Positions 39,011 through 48,500 of a DNA stretch of 64,000 nt are shown piece after piece (position 1 is the stretch's first letter; each line of letters starts with the position of its first letter). The notes beneath the pieces were generated by a model. The model was not told the DNA's origin. It made no database searches and saw only the letters and a program-made list of their open reading frames with translations. The DNA is from Arcobacter roscoffensis (lineage in GTDB: Bacteria; Campylobacterota; Campylobacteria; Campylobacterales; Arcobacteraceae), in the NCBI RefSeq assembly GCF_024267655.1, contig NZ_CP100595.1, forward strand, positions 2,356,001 through 2,420,000. The letters are read 5' to 3'. Position numbers and translations under genes: made by a program.

Positions 39011-41164
39011 TTAGATACTATAGTTTAATATATAGTTGTTTTTGTTAAGTGGAATACTTATTGTAAAACTACATCCTTTATATTTTTTTTCATCAAGAAT
39101 ATATTCACAATTTTTTACATCAATAAGTCCATCAAAGTGTTCTGTAATAATTTGGTGAGACATATATAAACCTATTCCTGTACCTTTTGATTTATGTTTT
39201 GTAGTAAAATAAGGCTCAAATATTTTATCAATAATAGTCTCATTTATTCCCCCTGCACCATCAACTACTTCTATTACAATATCATTATTTATTTTTTTAC
39301 TTTTTATCCATATAGTTCTACTAGCTATATTATTTAATATAAATGCATCTTTTGAATTGTTTATTAAGTTTATTATAACTTGCATAAACTCACTTGGTAC
39401 ACCCTTTAAATATAAATCATCTTTAAAATCAAGTTTTACAATAATATCATTGTTCTTAAGACTAGAACCAAGTAACTTTAAAACCTTGTTTATATATTCA
39501 TTTACATTAAATTCTTCAATCTGTCTATCTTGTTTAAAAAAATTTCTAAAATCATCAATTGTTTTTGATAAATATCTACAATTTTCAATTATATTATCTA
39601 CGCTTTTATTTAATCGTTCATCATTCAAAGAACCTATTTCATTTTCTAATTTAATACCACTAGAACAAGTTGTAATGACACTTAAAGGTTGTCTCCATTG
39701 ATGAGCAATATTACCTATCATTTCTCCCATTGATGCCATTTTTGATTGCTGGAAAAGTAGCCTGTCTTTTTGTTTTACTTCTGTGATATCAATTATTGCA
39801 GTAACTCTAACTGTTTGTCCTAAAAACTTTAATAATTTACCTTGAACAAAAACATTTATTTTTTCACCTGTCAATGTTATAAGTTCCACTTCATAAGGAA
39901 GAGTATCTTTATGTAAATTATTTTTAACTATTTCTCTATACTCCTCAGATACAAATATCATCATATTTTTTCCAATAAAATCACTTTTATCTTTAGCTTT
40001 TAATAAATCTAATGTTACATTATTCACATCAATTATTTCAGAATCTTTAGTTAAAACAATAGATTCCAAAGTTGAATTAAAAAGAGTTTTAAAACTCTCT
40101 AGTGAATCTTCTAAGTAGTCCTCTCTTTTATCAATCTCACTTCTCATCTTATTAAAACTACTTATAAGTTTATTAAACTCCAAATAATCACTTTTTTCCA
40201 TATTAGTGTCATAATTTCCATTTGAAATTTCACTTGTTGTACTTTGAAGTTTATCAAAAACATCAAATATTTTTTTGGAAAATTTTAAAGAGACCACAAC
40301 CGAAATCAATGAAAAAAGTACTATTGATAAAAATGTTAAATAAATGATATTGTTTAAACTTTCCAATACTTTTGTGTAATCATCCCTTACCACAACTTTC
40401 CAGTTTGTTTTATTTATATTTACATATGTTCCATATTGTGTTTTTAAACTTTTAATAGCTTCGAAACTTACTTGTTGGTATGCTTGTACTTTATTTATCA
40501 TACTTTCATATACATCTGAGTAACTCGCATTATACCTTTGAAGAACCATTTCATTTGAATCTGGATTTATAATTATTGTTCCATTTGAATCAAAAACTCT
40601 AATCATATGTGAGTTATCTATATTTTTAAAACGTTTAATAAAATCTGACATATTTGTAAACTTGATAAAAAAAACAAAAACCTTTTCATTATGCATAAAA
40701 CTATAAGAGATTGAAGGTTCTTCATCTACACTAGATAGAAACACACTTGACCAGTAAGTATCATCAGTACTTTTTATTTTTTTAAAATAGTTTTTATTAG
40801 AGTAATCAAAACCTTTATAAACATTTAGATTATGTAAGGCTGCAAAGTTTTCAATTATTCCATTTTTATTTAAGACCAATATACTTGATATACTTCTATC
40901 TATTTGAACTATATTATTTAAACTATATTCATCATTTTTGTATTCTTTTTTTAAATAGTTTGATACCTTAATAATATTATCAATAAAATTGTTTATTTCA
41001 TACTCAACTTGAAGTAATACTTGTTCTTGGTTATGATCAATACTATTTAATCTACTTTTATATAAACTATAAGCAGAAAATGAACCTATTATAATTATAA
41101 TTGAAATACTAAATACTATAAATAATAAAGAGATTTCTTTTTTTAAACTTTTTATTTTTTTCAT
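39011..41164 (-). CDS. Sensor histidine kinase: dCache-HAMP-PAS-HisKA-HATPase
   Basis: A 717-residue inner-membrane kinase. TM1 spans about 12-35, a double-Cache periplasmic domain about 40-268, TM2 about 272-294, HAMP about 295-345 and PAS about 355-465. The phosphoacceptor is His488 in A-H-Q-W-R-Q-P-L. The ATP-binding domain has I-N-N-S-K-D-A, D-G-A-G-G (635-639) and G-T-G-I-G-L-Y-M (from 661). Its start overlaps the stop of the substrate-binding protein gene by 4 bp, which suggests that the binding protein and kinase form one sensing unit. No receiver gene is next to it. Confidence 0.88.
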   Translation of the reverse strand: MKKIKSLKKEISLLFIVFSISIIIIIGSFSAYSLYKSRLNSIDHNQEQVLLQVEYEINNFIDNIIKVSNYLKKEYKNDEYSLNNIVQIDRSISSILVLNKNGIIENFAALHNLNVYKGFDYSNKNYFKKIKSTDDTYWSSVFLSSVDEEPSISYSFMHNEKVFVFFIKFTNMSDFIKRFKNIDNSHMIRVFDSNGTIIINPDSNEMVLQRYNASYSDVYESMINKVQAYQQVSFEAIKSLKTQYGTYVNINKTNWKVVVRDDYTKVLESLNNIIYLTFLSIVLFSLISVVVSLKFSKKIFDVFDKLQSTTSEISNGNYDTNMEKSDYLEFNKLISSFNKMRSEIDKREDYLEDSLESFKTLFNSTLESIVLTKDSEIIDVNNVTLDLLKAKDKSDFIGKNMMIFVSEEYREIVKNNLHKDTLPYEVELITLTGEKINVFVQGKLLKFLGQTVRVTAIIDITEVKQKDRLLFQQSKMASMGEMIGNIAHQWRQPLSVITTCSSGIKLENEIGSLNDERLNKSVDNIIENCRYLSKTIDDFRNFFKQDRQIEEFNVNEYINKVLKLLGSSLKNNDIIVKLDFKDDLYLKGVPSEFMQVIINLINNSKDAFILNNIASRTIWIKSKKINNDIVIEVVDGAGGINETIIDKIFEPYFTTKHKSKGTGIGLYMSHQIITEHFDGLIDVKNCEYILDEKKYKGCSFTISIPLNKNNYILNYSI

Positions 41165-42270
41165 TTTATTTTTATAAACTCACCATTTTCTACTTCAAAA
41201 GTGTAATAAGTTCTAACAACATCACCATATTGATCAAATACAATTTTATCAATCAATCCTTCAAAGTTTTTTTGTTTTAATAAGTTATATTTTATTTGTC
41301 TTTCATCACCTTTTTTCAGCATTTCTATTATGATTTGTGCAAGTTCATATGCTTTTGCAGCATACATAGATGGTTCATGATTGTATTTTTGTTTATAATT
41401 TTTTACAAAGTTTTTGTATTTAGGTTTTTCTGATTTAGGATTAAAATCAATATTAAAAATAACTCCTTCTGAAGATTTTCCTGCATTTTCTAGAAAAGAC
41501 TTTGTCATAGCCCATTCTGCAAGGGCAATTTTTGTAGTTACACCCTTTAATCTTAAAAACTGTATTATTTTTGCTGAATCAACAGAATTTGCACACATTA
41601 AAATCATGTCTGGATTTTTCTTTTTTATATCTAGGACTAAAGTATCTAAACTCTTATTAGTACTTTCCAAACTTATAAGTTTAGTTCCTCCATTGTTTAT
41701 AAAACTTTTTTCAAAATTAATTAGATAATCTTTTGTGTAAGTTATATTATCAGGATCATACAAACCATAAATTTTATTGTAATTATTTTGTATTATATAT
41801 TTTGAGAAAGAATCAAACCTTGAAGGATTATTTGCAACATGGACTCTAAAAAATTGATCATCTATTCCAGTAAATTCATTACTAGCTGATGCTGCTGATA
41901 TCATAAACATATCGGAGTGTTTATTTATAATTGACATTGAAATTTTTGACATTGTACTAGTTACATTACCGATAACTATCTTAATATCATTTTCAATAAA
42001 TTCATTTACAATTTGCTTATTAAGTTCTGGATTTTTTTTATCATCTTTAAATATTATTTCAATATTCTTATTATTAATTTTATAATCTATTTCATCAAAG
42101 GCTAGCAGTACACCATTCATCATAGCATTTCCTAAAACAGAGTATTTAGAGGTTAAAGCCCCTACAAACCCTATTTTAACACTTTCGCTTTCACTTGTTT
42201 TATAAAAGTAATATACTACTAAAATTATAAAAAGGAAAAAAGCTATCATAAATCTTGAGATATTTTGCAT
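41161..42270 (-). CDS. Membrane-tethered type I periplasmic binding protein (LivJ-like)
   Basis: A 369-residue protein of the branched-chain amino-acid binding family (Peripla_BP_6). It begins V-K-I-G-F-V-G-A-L-T-S-K-Y-S-V-L-G after one hydrophobic helix (about 7-23). No lipobox or clear signal-peptidase site follows the helix, so it may stay anchored. No permease or ATPase genes are nearby. It sits between two kinase genes and is coupled by a 4-bp overlap to the dCache kinase, so a sensory rather than transport role is likely. Confidence 0.8.
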   Translation of the reverse strand: MQNISRFMIAFFLFIILVVYYFYKTSESESVKIGFVGALTSKYSVLGNAMMNGVLLAFDEIDYKINNKNIEIIFKDDKKNPELNKQIVNEFIENDIKIVIGNVTSTMSKISMSIINKHSDMFMISAASASNEFTGIDDQFFRVHVANNPSRFDSFSKYIIQNNYNKIYGLYDPDNITYTKDYLINFEKSFINNGGTKLISLESTNKSLDTLVLDIKKKNPDMILMCANSVDSAKIIQFLRLKGVTTKIALAEWAMTKSFLENAGKSSEGVIFNIDFNPKSEKPKYKNFVKNYKQKYNHEPSMYAAKAYELAQIIIEMLKKGDERQIKYNLLKQKNFEGLIDKIVFDQYGDVVRTYYTFEVENGEFIKIK

Positions 42271-42333
42271 ATATAGCCTTTATAGTTTAGAATTCCTTTA
42301 TTATATACTTTTTATGCTGATTATATTCTATAC

Positions 42334-43341
42334 CTATCTTTTGTTATTAAAGGGTAATTCAATTGTAAAAATAGTTTGATTATCAATACTTTTGACATTT
42401 AACTTACCATTCATATTTTTTTCAATAATATTTTTAGACATATAAAGACCAATTCCCGTACCCTTACCTTCAGCTTTAGTTGTAAAATATGGATCAAATA
42501 TCTTTTCTAGGATTTCTTCTGGAATACCACCTGCATTATCCCTTATTTCAATGATAATAGATTTTTCATTTTTATTAATGTTTATATTAATGATTCTATT
42601 TTCAATTTTCTTTTCTTCAAAAGCATCTTTAGAATTATTTAAAATATTTAAGATAGAATGCAAAAATTCATTGGGAAAACCTTCAAACTTTATTTCTTCT
42701 TTAATTTCTTTTACAATCTCAATATTACTCTGATTAAAAGAACCACTAAGCAAAAATAATGACTCATTTACTTTTTTACCTATATCAAACTCTTGTTTTG
42801 TTTTATTAGGTTTAAAAAAGTTTCTAAAATCATCTATAGTTTGTGACATCTCATTTGTTAAAAAGTTTGCCTTTTTTAAGGATTTATCCATAAATTCATC
42901 ATCTAATTCATTCATATAATAAGAGACTTCTATATTTTGAATAACTAAACCAATAGCATTTAATGGTTGTCTCCATTGGTGAGCTATATTACCTATCATT
43001 TCTCCCATAGCTGCTGATCTAGCTTGATTTACTAATAGTGCTTGTTGTTCTTCGTTTTCTTTTATTGCTCTTTTTATTCTATCTTCTAAATTTTTATTTA
43101 ATTGTAATAATTGTTTATTTACTTTATTTGCCTCGATAACTCTTCTAATGGCAAAAACAGTTGATATAAGTCCTGAAATGATAAATAAAAGTAGTATTTC
43201 GTCTAATTCATACTCTTCATGAGTTTCTAAATATTCAATTGTTAATTCAAATGCATCATAAGCAGAAAAAACTAACCATAAAAAAAATATTAAAATAGTA
43301 GAAAAGATAAATTCTTTTTTAGCATTTAAATTATCAATCAT
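42334..43341 (-). CDS. Small membrane sensor histidine kinase
   Basis: A 335-residue kinase with two membrane helices (about 11-30 and 47-66) and almost no periplasmic part between them. A coiled-coil linker (about 70-110) leads to the phosphoacceptor His121 in A-H-Q-W-R-Q-P-L. The ATP-binding domain has L-N-N-S-K-D-A, D-N-A-G-G and G-T-G-I-G-L-Y-M. Lacking a sensor domain, it may sense membrane state or act with its neighbours. It lies 57 nt after the 43399-45516 kinase gene on the same strand. Confidence 0.85.
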   Translation of the reverse strand: MIDNLNAKKEFIFSTILIFFLWLVFSAYDAFELTIEYLETHEEYELDEILLLFIISGLISTVFAIRRVIEANKVNKQLLQLNKNLEDRIKRAIKENEEQQALLVNQARSAAMGEMIGNIAHQWRQPLNAIGLVIQNIEVSYYMNELDDEFMDKSLKKANFLTNEMSQTIDDFRNFFKPNKTKQEFDIGKKVNESLFLLSGSFNQSNIEIVKEIKEEIKFEGFPNEFLHSILNILNNSKDAFEEKKIENRIINININKNEKSIIIEIRDNAGGIPEEILEKIFDPYFTTKAEGKGTGIGLYMSKNIIEKNMNGKLNVKSIDNQTIFTIELPFNNKR

Positions 43342-43398
43342 AATTATTCCTATATAACAAACAAAGTTAACAAATATTATATAGTCATTATACTAAAT

Positions 43399-45516
43399 CT
43401 AAGTAATTTTAAATTCTATTATAACTTCTAATCCATATAGTTTTTTATCATCTACTTCAAATGCATTATTTTTAATTTTTATATTACCCTTCATATGTTT
43501 AGTAATAATATAATGTGCCATATATAAACCAATACCTGCGCCAACTTCTTTTATTTTTGTTGTATAATATGGCTCAAATATTTTTTCAATCTCAGTCTTT
43601 TTTATTCCTAAGCCTGAATCATTTATTTTAATAAAAACTTTTTTATCAACTTTTTTTGTCTCAATTAATATATATTTATCTTTTACTTTTGAGTTTAATA
43701 TAGCATCTTTTGCATTATCTAATAGATTAAAAATTATTTGAGAGAACTCAGTTAAATATCCTTGAACAAAAAGCTCTTTTAATTGATGTTTTTGTATTAG
43801 CTTTATTTCATACTTAAAGAGTAGTGGTTCTATAAAAACTAAAGAAGCATCCAAACTTTTGATTAAATCAAAGTTTTCTTGCCTTTTATTTAATTCAAAA
43901 TATGAAGAGCATCTATCAATTATTGAAGATAGCTCTTTTGTTGTTTTATTTATTTTGTCTAAACCTCGAACTAATTCCTTATCTCCAAGAACATCTAATT
44001 CTTTTTCTAATTTCATTCCAGAGGATAAAACACTAATAGTAGATAATGGTTGTCTCCAATGATGGGCTATGTTTGTTAACATTTGAGCAATTGATGATAA
44101 TTTTGATTGTTCCATTATTATTCTATTTTGTTCTTTTAAATCAGTAATATCTAAAAAAAGTGAAATTCTCAATTTATTATCTTTGAAGTTTATCTCTTGA
44201 TCTTTTGCTAACACATATACAATAGTATTATCTTTTTTCAGTAGTTTAAACTCTTTAGGCTCATCTATATCAATATCATTATTAAAACAATCTTCCAATA
44301 TCTTTTTATATTTATTTGGTATTATTTTAAAAATACTATCACCTTCTAATTCATATTTATTATTAAAGCCTAAAATATTTGCTGCTGCATTATTTACTTT
44401 TATACATTCATTCTTATCATGAATAATAATCCCTTCCATAGTAGAGTCAACTAGGTGTTTAAAGCTATCTAAGTTTTTAGTAAGGGATATTTCCCTTTTA
44501 TTTAACTCTAATCTCATTTTGTCAAAAGATTTAATAAAACTATTTAATTCATAAAAATCTGTATATTGAAGTTTATTTTGATACTCACCATTTGAAATAT
44601 TTTTAAACTGTAGCTTAAATTTATTTAATCTAAAAAAAACTTTTTTCAGATACTTATTAATAAACAACAACATTAATAAAGTAAATACAAATATAATAAC
44701 ACTTAAAGTGAATACCACTTTTAAGATATAACTTTCTAATACATTTATATTTTCTCTAATTAGAAGTTTCCATGAGGTTTTTTCAATTGTAGTATACATT
44801 CCATAGTCAACAGAACCTAAACATATATTTTCAAACTTTTCCAAAACAAACTCATCATTTTTTTCAATTAAATTAGTGAAGTAAGTTTTTGACTTAGAAT
44901 CAAATTTTTCAAGGTTTTGGGTATCTAAGTCATTATTTATAATAAATCTCTTATTTTTATCAAAAAGTCTAAATCTAGAAGTATTATCACTATTTTTAAA
45001 AGTTTTTGTTAACTCTTGAATTTTCTTAAGTGATACTAAAAAAACAACTCGATTTTTATCTAAAGTAAAAGAGTATGCAATTGAAGGTGTTTTTTTAAAA
45101 TTTAAAAATAATAAATCAGACCAAGTGTTTTTTATATTTATTTCATTTTTTGATAAATCATCTAAAAAATTTAAATAGATATCTGTTTTAGAGTATATCT
45201 GCTTAACATTATTATAATTGTCAAATATAATAATTGTTGATATTTCATCGTTAGTGTTTAATATATTTTGAAAAGTTATTTGAAGATTAGTATTATTCTG
45301 TACAAGATAAAGAGATAAATTTTCAATTTTATTTATAAAAGAGTTTATTTGTTCCTTTACATGAATTAAAATCTCTTTTTGAGAATGTTGCATAGACTGA
45401 TGTTTTAAGTTAAAAAAAGAAAAAATAGTTATTGCTAAAATTACGCTTGTAAAAAACAAAGTAAAAATAATCACAACTGATATGATACTCTTTTTCAAAC
45501 TTTTTACTTTAAACAA
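43399..45516 (-). CDS. Sensor histidine kinase, dCache-HAMP-PAS type, with HHWRQPL box
   Basis: A 705-residue paralogue of the 39011-41164 kinase with the same order: TM1 about 12-35, double-Cache about 40-262, TM2 about 265-287, HAMP, PAS about 350-462. The phosphoacceptor is His485, but the box reads A-H-H-W-R-Q-P-L, with the usual Gln replaced by His. The ATP-binding domain has L-D-N-A-K-D-A, N-D-S-G-L-G and a G2 loop G-A-G-I-G-L-Y-M, where the second residue is Ala instead of Thr. It is the first gene of the kinase run. Confidence 0.85.
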   Translation of the reverse strand: MFKVKSLKKSIISVVIIFTLFFTSVILAITIFSFFNLKHQSMQHSQKEILIHVKEQINSFINKIENLSLYLVQNNTNLQITFQNILNTNDEISTIIIFDNYNNVKQIYSKTDIYLNFLDDLSKNEINIKNTWSDLLFLNFKKTPSIAYSFTLDKNRVVFLVSLKKIQELTKTFKNSDNTSRFRLFDKNKRFIINNDLDTQNLEKFDSKSKTYFTNLIEKNDEFVLEKFENICLGSVDYGMYTTIEKTSWKLLIRENINVLESYILKVVFTLSVIIFVFTLLMLLFINKYLKKVFFRLNKFKLQFKNISNGEYQNKLQYTDFYELNSFIKSFDKMRLELNKREISLTKNLDSFKHLVDSTMEGIIIHDKNECIKVNNAAANILGFNNKYELEGDSIFKIIPNKYKKILEDCFNNDIDIDEPKEFKLLKKDNTIVYVLAKDQEINFKDNKLRISLFLDITDLKEQNRIIMEQSKLSSIAQMLTNIAHHWRQPLSTISVLSSGMKLEKELDVLGDKELVRGLDKINKTTKELSSIIDRCSSYFELNKRQENFDLIKSLDASLVFIEPLLFKYEIKLIQKHQLKELFVQGYLTEFSQIIFNLLDNAKDAILNSKVKDKYILIETKKVDKKVFIKINDSGLGIKKTEIEKIFEPYYTTKIKEVGAGIGLYMAHYIITKHMKGNIKIKNNAFEVDDKKLYGLEVIIEFKIT

Positions 45517-45644
45517 AGTAATAACCTTTAATATATTCTATGTTTGTATCTTATAATATTTTTACTTAGTAAACTATTTACTTATTTATGTATATATAAT
45601 GTATATTATACTTATTTTAAACATATTAAAATTATTTATATAAG

Positions 45645-45650
45645 TATAAT
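45645..45650 (+). promoter_or_regulatory. Candidate -10 element of rnhB
   Basis: A perfect TATAAT lies 42 nt before the rnhB ATG in the 175-bp divergent gap after the first kinase gene. Nothing else stands out in this AT-rich gap. Confidence 0.4.
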
Positions 45651-45691
45651 TTTATTTTAGCTATATTTGAAAAAAAATTATTGGATAGTAT

Positions 45692-46264
45692 ATGTTATGT
45701 GGAATTGATGAGGCAGGGAGAGGTCCTATAGCTGGACCTTTAGTCGTTGCAGGTGTAATATTAAAAAATGATGTTGAAAAGTTAAATGATTCAAAAGTTT
45801 TAAGTGAAAAGAAAAGAGAGTTATTATTTGATGAGATTATAAAAAATTCTTATTATCATATAGTTTTCAAAAGTGCAAAAGAAATTGATGACATGGGAAT
45901 AAGTGCTTGTTTGAAACAATCAATTAAAGAAATTATGGAAAAGCTTACATCTAATGCAAATGAGTTTTTAATGGATGGTAATACCTCATTTGGTATTTCA
46001 AACTTACAATATAAGATAAAAGCTGATGCTACAATAAAAGAAGTAAGTGCAGCTTCAATTTTAGCAAAAGTATCAAGAGATAGATACATGTGTGAAATAG
46101 CTTCTAATTATAGTGAATATGATTTTGAAAAACACAAAGGCTATGGAACTAAAGCTCATGTAGAAAAAATTAAAGAGTTTGGAAGAAGCGATGAGCATAG
46201 ATATACTTTTAGATTAAAAGCTTTAGGAGAAGAAAAATTAGGAGTTCAAAAAAGCCTTTTTTAG
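45692..46264 (+). CDS. rnhB: Ribonuclease HII
   Basis: A 190-residue enzyme that cuts at ribonucleotides in DNA. It starts C-G-I-D-E-A-G-R-G-P-I-A-G-P-L-V, which holds the first Asp-Glu pair. D-G-N-T near residue 95 and the middle A-A-S-I-L-A-K-V-S-R-D are conserved. It converges on the thiamine-binding gene with a one-base gap. Confidence 0.96.
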   Translation: MLCGIDEAGRGPIAGPLVVAGVILKNDVEKLNDSKVLSEKKRELLFDEIIKNSYYHIVFKSAKEIDDMGISACLKQSIKEIMEKLTSNANEFLMDGNTSFGISNLQYKIKADATIKEVSAASILAKVSRDRYMCEIASNYSEYDFEKHKGYGTKAHVEKIKEFGRSDEHRYTFRLKALGEEKLGVQKSLF

Positions 46265-46265
46265 G

Positions 46266-46580
46266 CTATTTTGAAACTTCTCCTATATGATTTTCTACTG
46301 ATTTAATTTTTTCTTCTAATCTATTTTCATGACCTTGTCTTATATCAAACTTTAAAGTTGCATATACTCTATTACAATTTAGCTCTTCTAATTTTTCATA
46401 ACATCTTTGTACAATTTCTAAGGCTTCTGAGACTTTTGAAGTCTCAATTAAAGTGGCCATAGCTGTTAATTGATAAGGATGTCCAGAGTTTTTAATAATC
46501 TTTACAACCTGAGCAACATATTCACTTTTACTCTCACTTTGATCTGTAGGAAACATACTCATTTCTAATAATACTGACAT
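46266..46580 (-). CDS. MTH1187-family thiamine-binding protein
   Basis: A 104-residue protein of the UPF0045/YqgV family. The start S-V-L-L-E-M-S-M-F-P and the region I-I-K-N-S-G-H-P-Y-Q-L-T-A-M-A-T match. Structures of relatives bind thiamine-like molecules or ions; the cellular role is unclear. Its first nine codons and upstream region are duplicated at 49233-49345, where the island ends. Confidence 0.88.
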   Translation of the reverse strand: MSVLLEMSMFPTDQSESKSEYVAQVVKIIKNSGHPYQLTAMATLIETSKVSEALEIVQRCYEKLEELNCNRVYATLKFDIRQGHENRLEEKIKSVENHIGEVSK

Positions 46581-46664
46581 CTTATAGCCTTTTAAATAAT
46601 TTTGATAGTAATATTAAATTGTAGCACTATTTATTTAAATAATTCTTTTGTTAAAGTATATATT
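46552..46664. repeat. 113-bp direct repeat, left copy
   Basis: Identical over all 113 bases to 49233-49345 (offset 2681). It covers the first nine codons of the thiamine-binding gene and its upstream region. Outside the repeat the two copies diverge at once. Confidence 0.95.
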
Positions 46665-46684
46665 ACTATATATATCGTGTCGAT

Positions 46685-47383
46685 TTAAGCTCTTGATAGA
46701 TACCATTTAGACATTTCAATTCTACTATGATTAAGCCCTTCTGATACTTCTCTCAAAGCTTTTTTATAAGCTGTACCTTGTTCAATTTTTTTGTTAAATT
46801 CATTTTTCGCATAGTTATATCGAAGTGAATGAGTTGAATGTTAAGAAGACCGTTCTTTAATATCATTTCTATATGTATTTTGACTTGGTATATTTTCTAC
46901 TATGGATATTTTAGCTTGTAGTTCTTTTGAGATTGGTTTATCATGGTACTTATGATTGCCTTTTCCAACCATTTCAACCACACTACTATTTTTAATATAA
47001 TTTAAAGGATTAGATATAAGCTTTATAGCTTCACTAACTCTAAATCCTAACTCATATTGAATTTGAGATAATACTCCTGATTCAAACCTTTTATCATATA
47101 GATTTTGAATAAAATTTGAAACATTATTTATGGCTCTGTTTGTTTTTACTAACTCTTTTGGGGTTGTGCTTTTAATCTCATTAATCTTAATATTGAAATA
47201 CTCTTTAGATATAGGAGTTGATATATTTACCTCTCTTAATCCTTGTGTTAGAGAATACCACCCTCTTATATAAAGATAAATTTTAAAATTTGCAAGAAAT
47301 ACTCTGATAGATATGATGAACCCAATATTGTCAAAATACTTCTCAGAGCTAGTAAAAATACAAAATTGATATTTTTGAAGCTT
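46685..47383 (-). pseudogene. Broken tyrosine recombinase (integrase) remnant
   Basis: One reading frame runs from about 47383 to 46685 with a single internal stop (TAA at 46841-46843). The sequence keeps the catalytic Arg in E-L-G-F-R-V-S-E-A, the hairpin V-G-K-G-N-H, the H-S-L-R-Y box, L-N-H-S-R-I and a Tyr in M-S-K-W-Y-L near the end. The stop falls just before H-S-T-H-S-L-R-Y; CAA to TAA is the simplest cause. The N-terminal part is missing: stops occur above 47383 and no start is evident. It is probably the former integrase of the island. Confidence 0.85.
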
Positions 47384-47451
47384 TTAATATTAAAGTGTTT
47401 AGAATCGTGGATATTTTAATTTTTGGAAGTAAAAATGAAGTTTAAAGACAC

Positions 47452-47493
47452 AGTCGGTCTCTCTACAATTTTTCAATTATAGAGAGACCGACT
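47452..47493. terminator. 14-bp perfect hairpin after the island operon
   Basis: Arms 47452-47465 and 47480-47493 (core AGTCGGTCTCTCTA) pair perfectly around a 14-nt loop that has its own AATT/AATT pairing. It lies 15 nt after the stop at 47508. It is far more GC-rich than its surroundings and lacks a clear U-run on the minus strand. It is probably a terminator, possibly an element-borne site. Confidence 0.5.
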
Positions 47494-47507
47494 ATAAAGA
47501 ATTTTAA

Positions 47508-48488
47508 TTAAGTAAATATTTTCTCAATTACTTCTTTACCAGAATTTGTTATCCTATAATAACCTCCGTCAACTCTTACTAATCCCAATGCAGATAATTC
47601 ATTAATTCTAACTTCTACTAATGTTTTTGAAAGTTTAAAATTACTATTTATATAATTTTTCAATTTTACTGAAGATAAAAGTGAATCATTAGTAAAGAAA
47701 GTAGCTAAAACTTTTATCTGCTCAATTGTTAAACCATTTATTATAGAATCATTACTTTCATTTGCTTTTTTGAATGCATTGTCAATAATTGGTAATTCTT
47801 TTGTAACAGGCTTAAGCTTAGTTACTTCAGCTTCTAATTCAGAGATTTTAGTTTCTAAGGTATTAATAGTTTTTTGCTTATCATTTATTTCATTATTTCT
47901 ATCTTCAATAACTTTATATGTTTTTTCTAGTTTATCACTCAAGTCTTTTACTTTACTTTCAACTTCACTATTAATTTTTTCTTCAAGTTGAGATTCTTTT
48001 TTGCTAAAGTTCTCTTCTAAAGTCTTTTCTTTTTCACTAAACTGACTAATCAAAATTTTTTCTTTACTTGAATATTCCAATTGAACTTTTTCTATTTTTT
48101 CCATTACTTCTCTATGCTCTAAAGTCAATTTAATATTTTCTTCTCTAATTGTATTTGCTTGTTCTTGAGGTAATGGGGTTTTATCTTGTATTTTCTGCTG
48201 AATCCAATTCATTAAAGCTTTATATCCCAAAGTTACGGCATAAAACAATGCTGTTGCAAGAGGGAAAATGAATACATAGGCTAATGCAAAATATAATGGC
48301 GTTTCATAATTGATTTGTCCCCATGATAACATTTCAATTTTCTTTTCAACAGATAATTTAGGTGCAGCAAAAATAAGAATTAATTTACTATTGAAGTATA
48401 TCCATGAAAAAATATATGCACTTAAGAATGGTGTATATTTAAAATCATATAAACGAGCTTTTATTGAGTCTTTTAAATCTTTTTGCAA
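47508..48488 (-). CDS. Unrecognised two-helix membrane protein with coiled coil and C-terminal winged helix
   Basis: A 326-residue protein with a TTG start at 48488 (AAAGGA upstream, 12 nt after the neighbour's stop). The N-terminus S-I-K-A-R-L-Y-D-F-K-Y-T-P-F leads into TM1 (about 21-42, with I-Y-F-N-S-K-L-I-L-I-F). TM2 is about 64-88. A long Lys/Glu coiled coil fills about 112-227. The end (about 253-325) looks like a winged-helix domain: T-I-E-Q-I-K-V-L, then L-S-A-L-G-L-V-R-V-D-G-G-Y-Y-R-I-T. I know no function for this arrangement. Its place in a small integrated island suggests accessory cargo, perhaps defence, but this is inference. Confidence 0.8.
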   Translation of the reverse strand: MQKDLKDSIKARLYDFKYTPFLSAYIFSWIYFNSKLILIFAAPKLSVEKKIEMLSWGQINYETPLYFALAYVFIFPLATALFYAVTLGYKALMNWIQQKIQDKTPLPQEQANTIREENIKLTLEHREVMEKIEKVQLEYSSKEKILISQFSEKEKTLEENFSKKESQLEEKINSEVESKVKDLSDKLEKTYKVIEDRNNEINDKQKTINTLETKISELEAEVTKLKPVTKELPIIDNAFKKANESNDSIINGLTIEQIKVLATFFTNDSLLSSVKLKNYINSNFKLSKTLVEVRINELSALGLVRVDGGYYRITNSGKEVIEKIFT

Positions 48489-48500
48489 TTATAATTTCCT

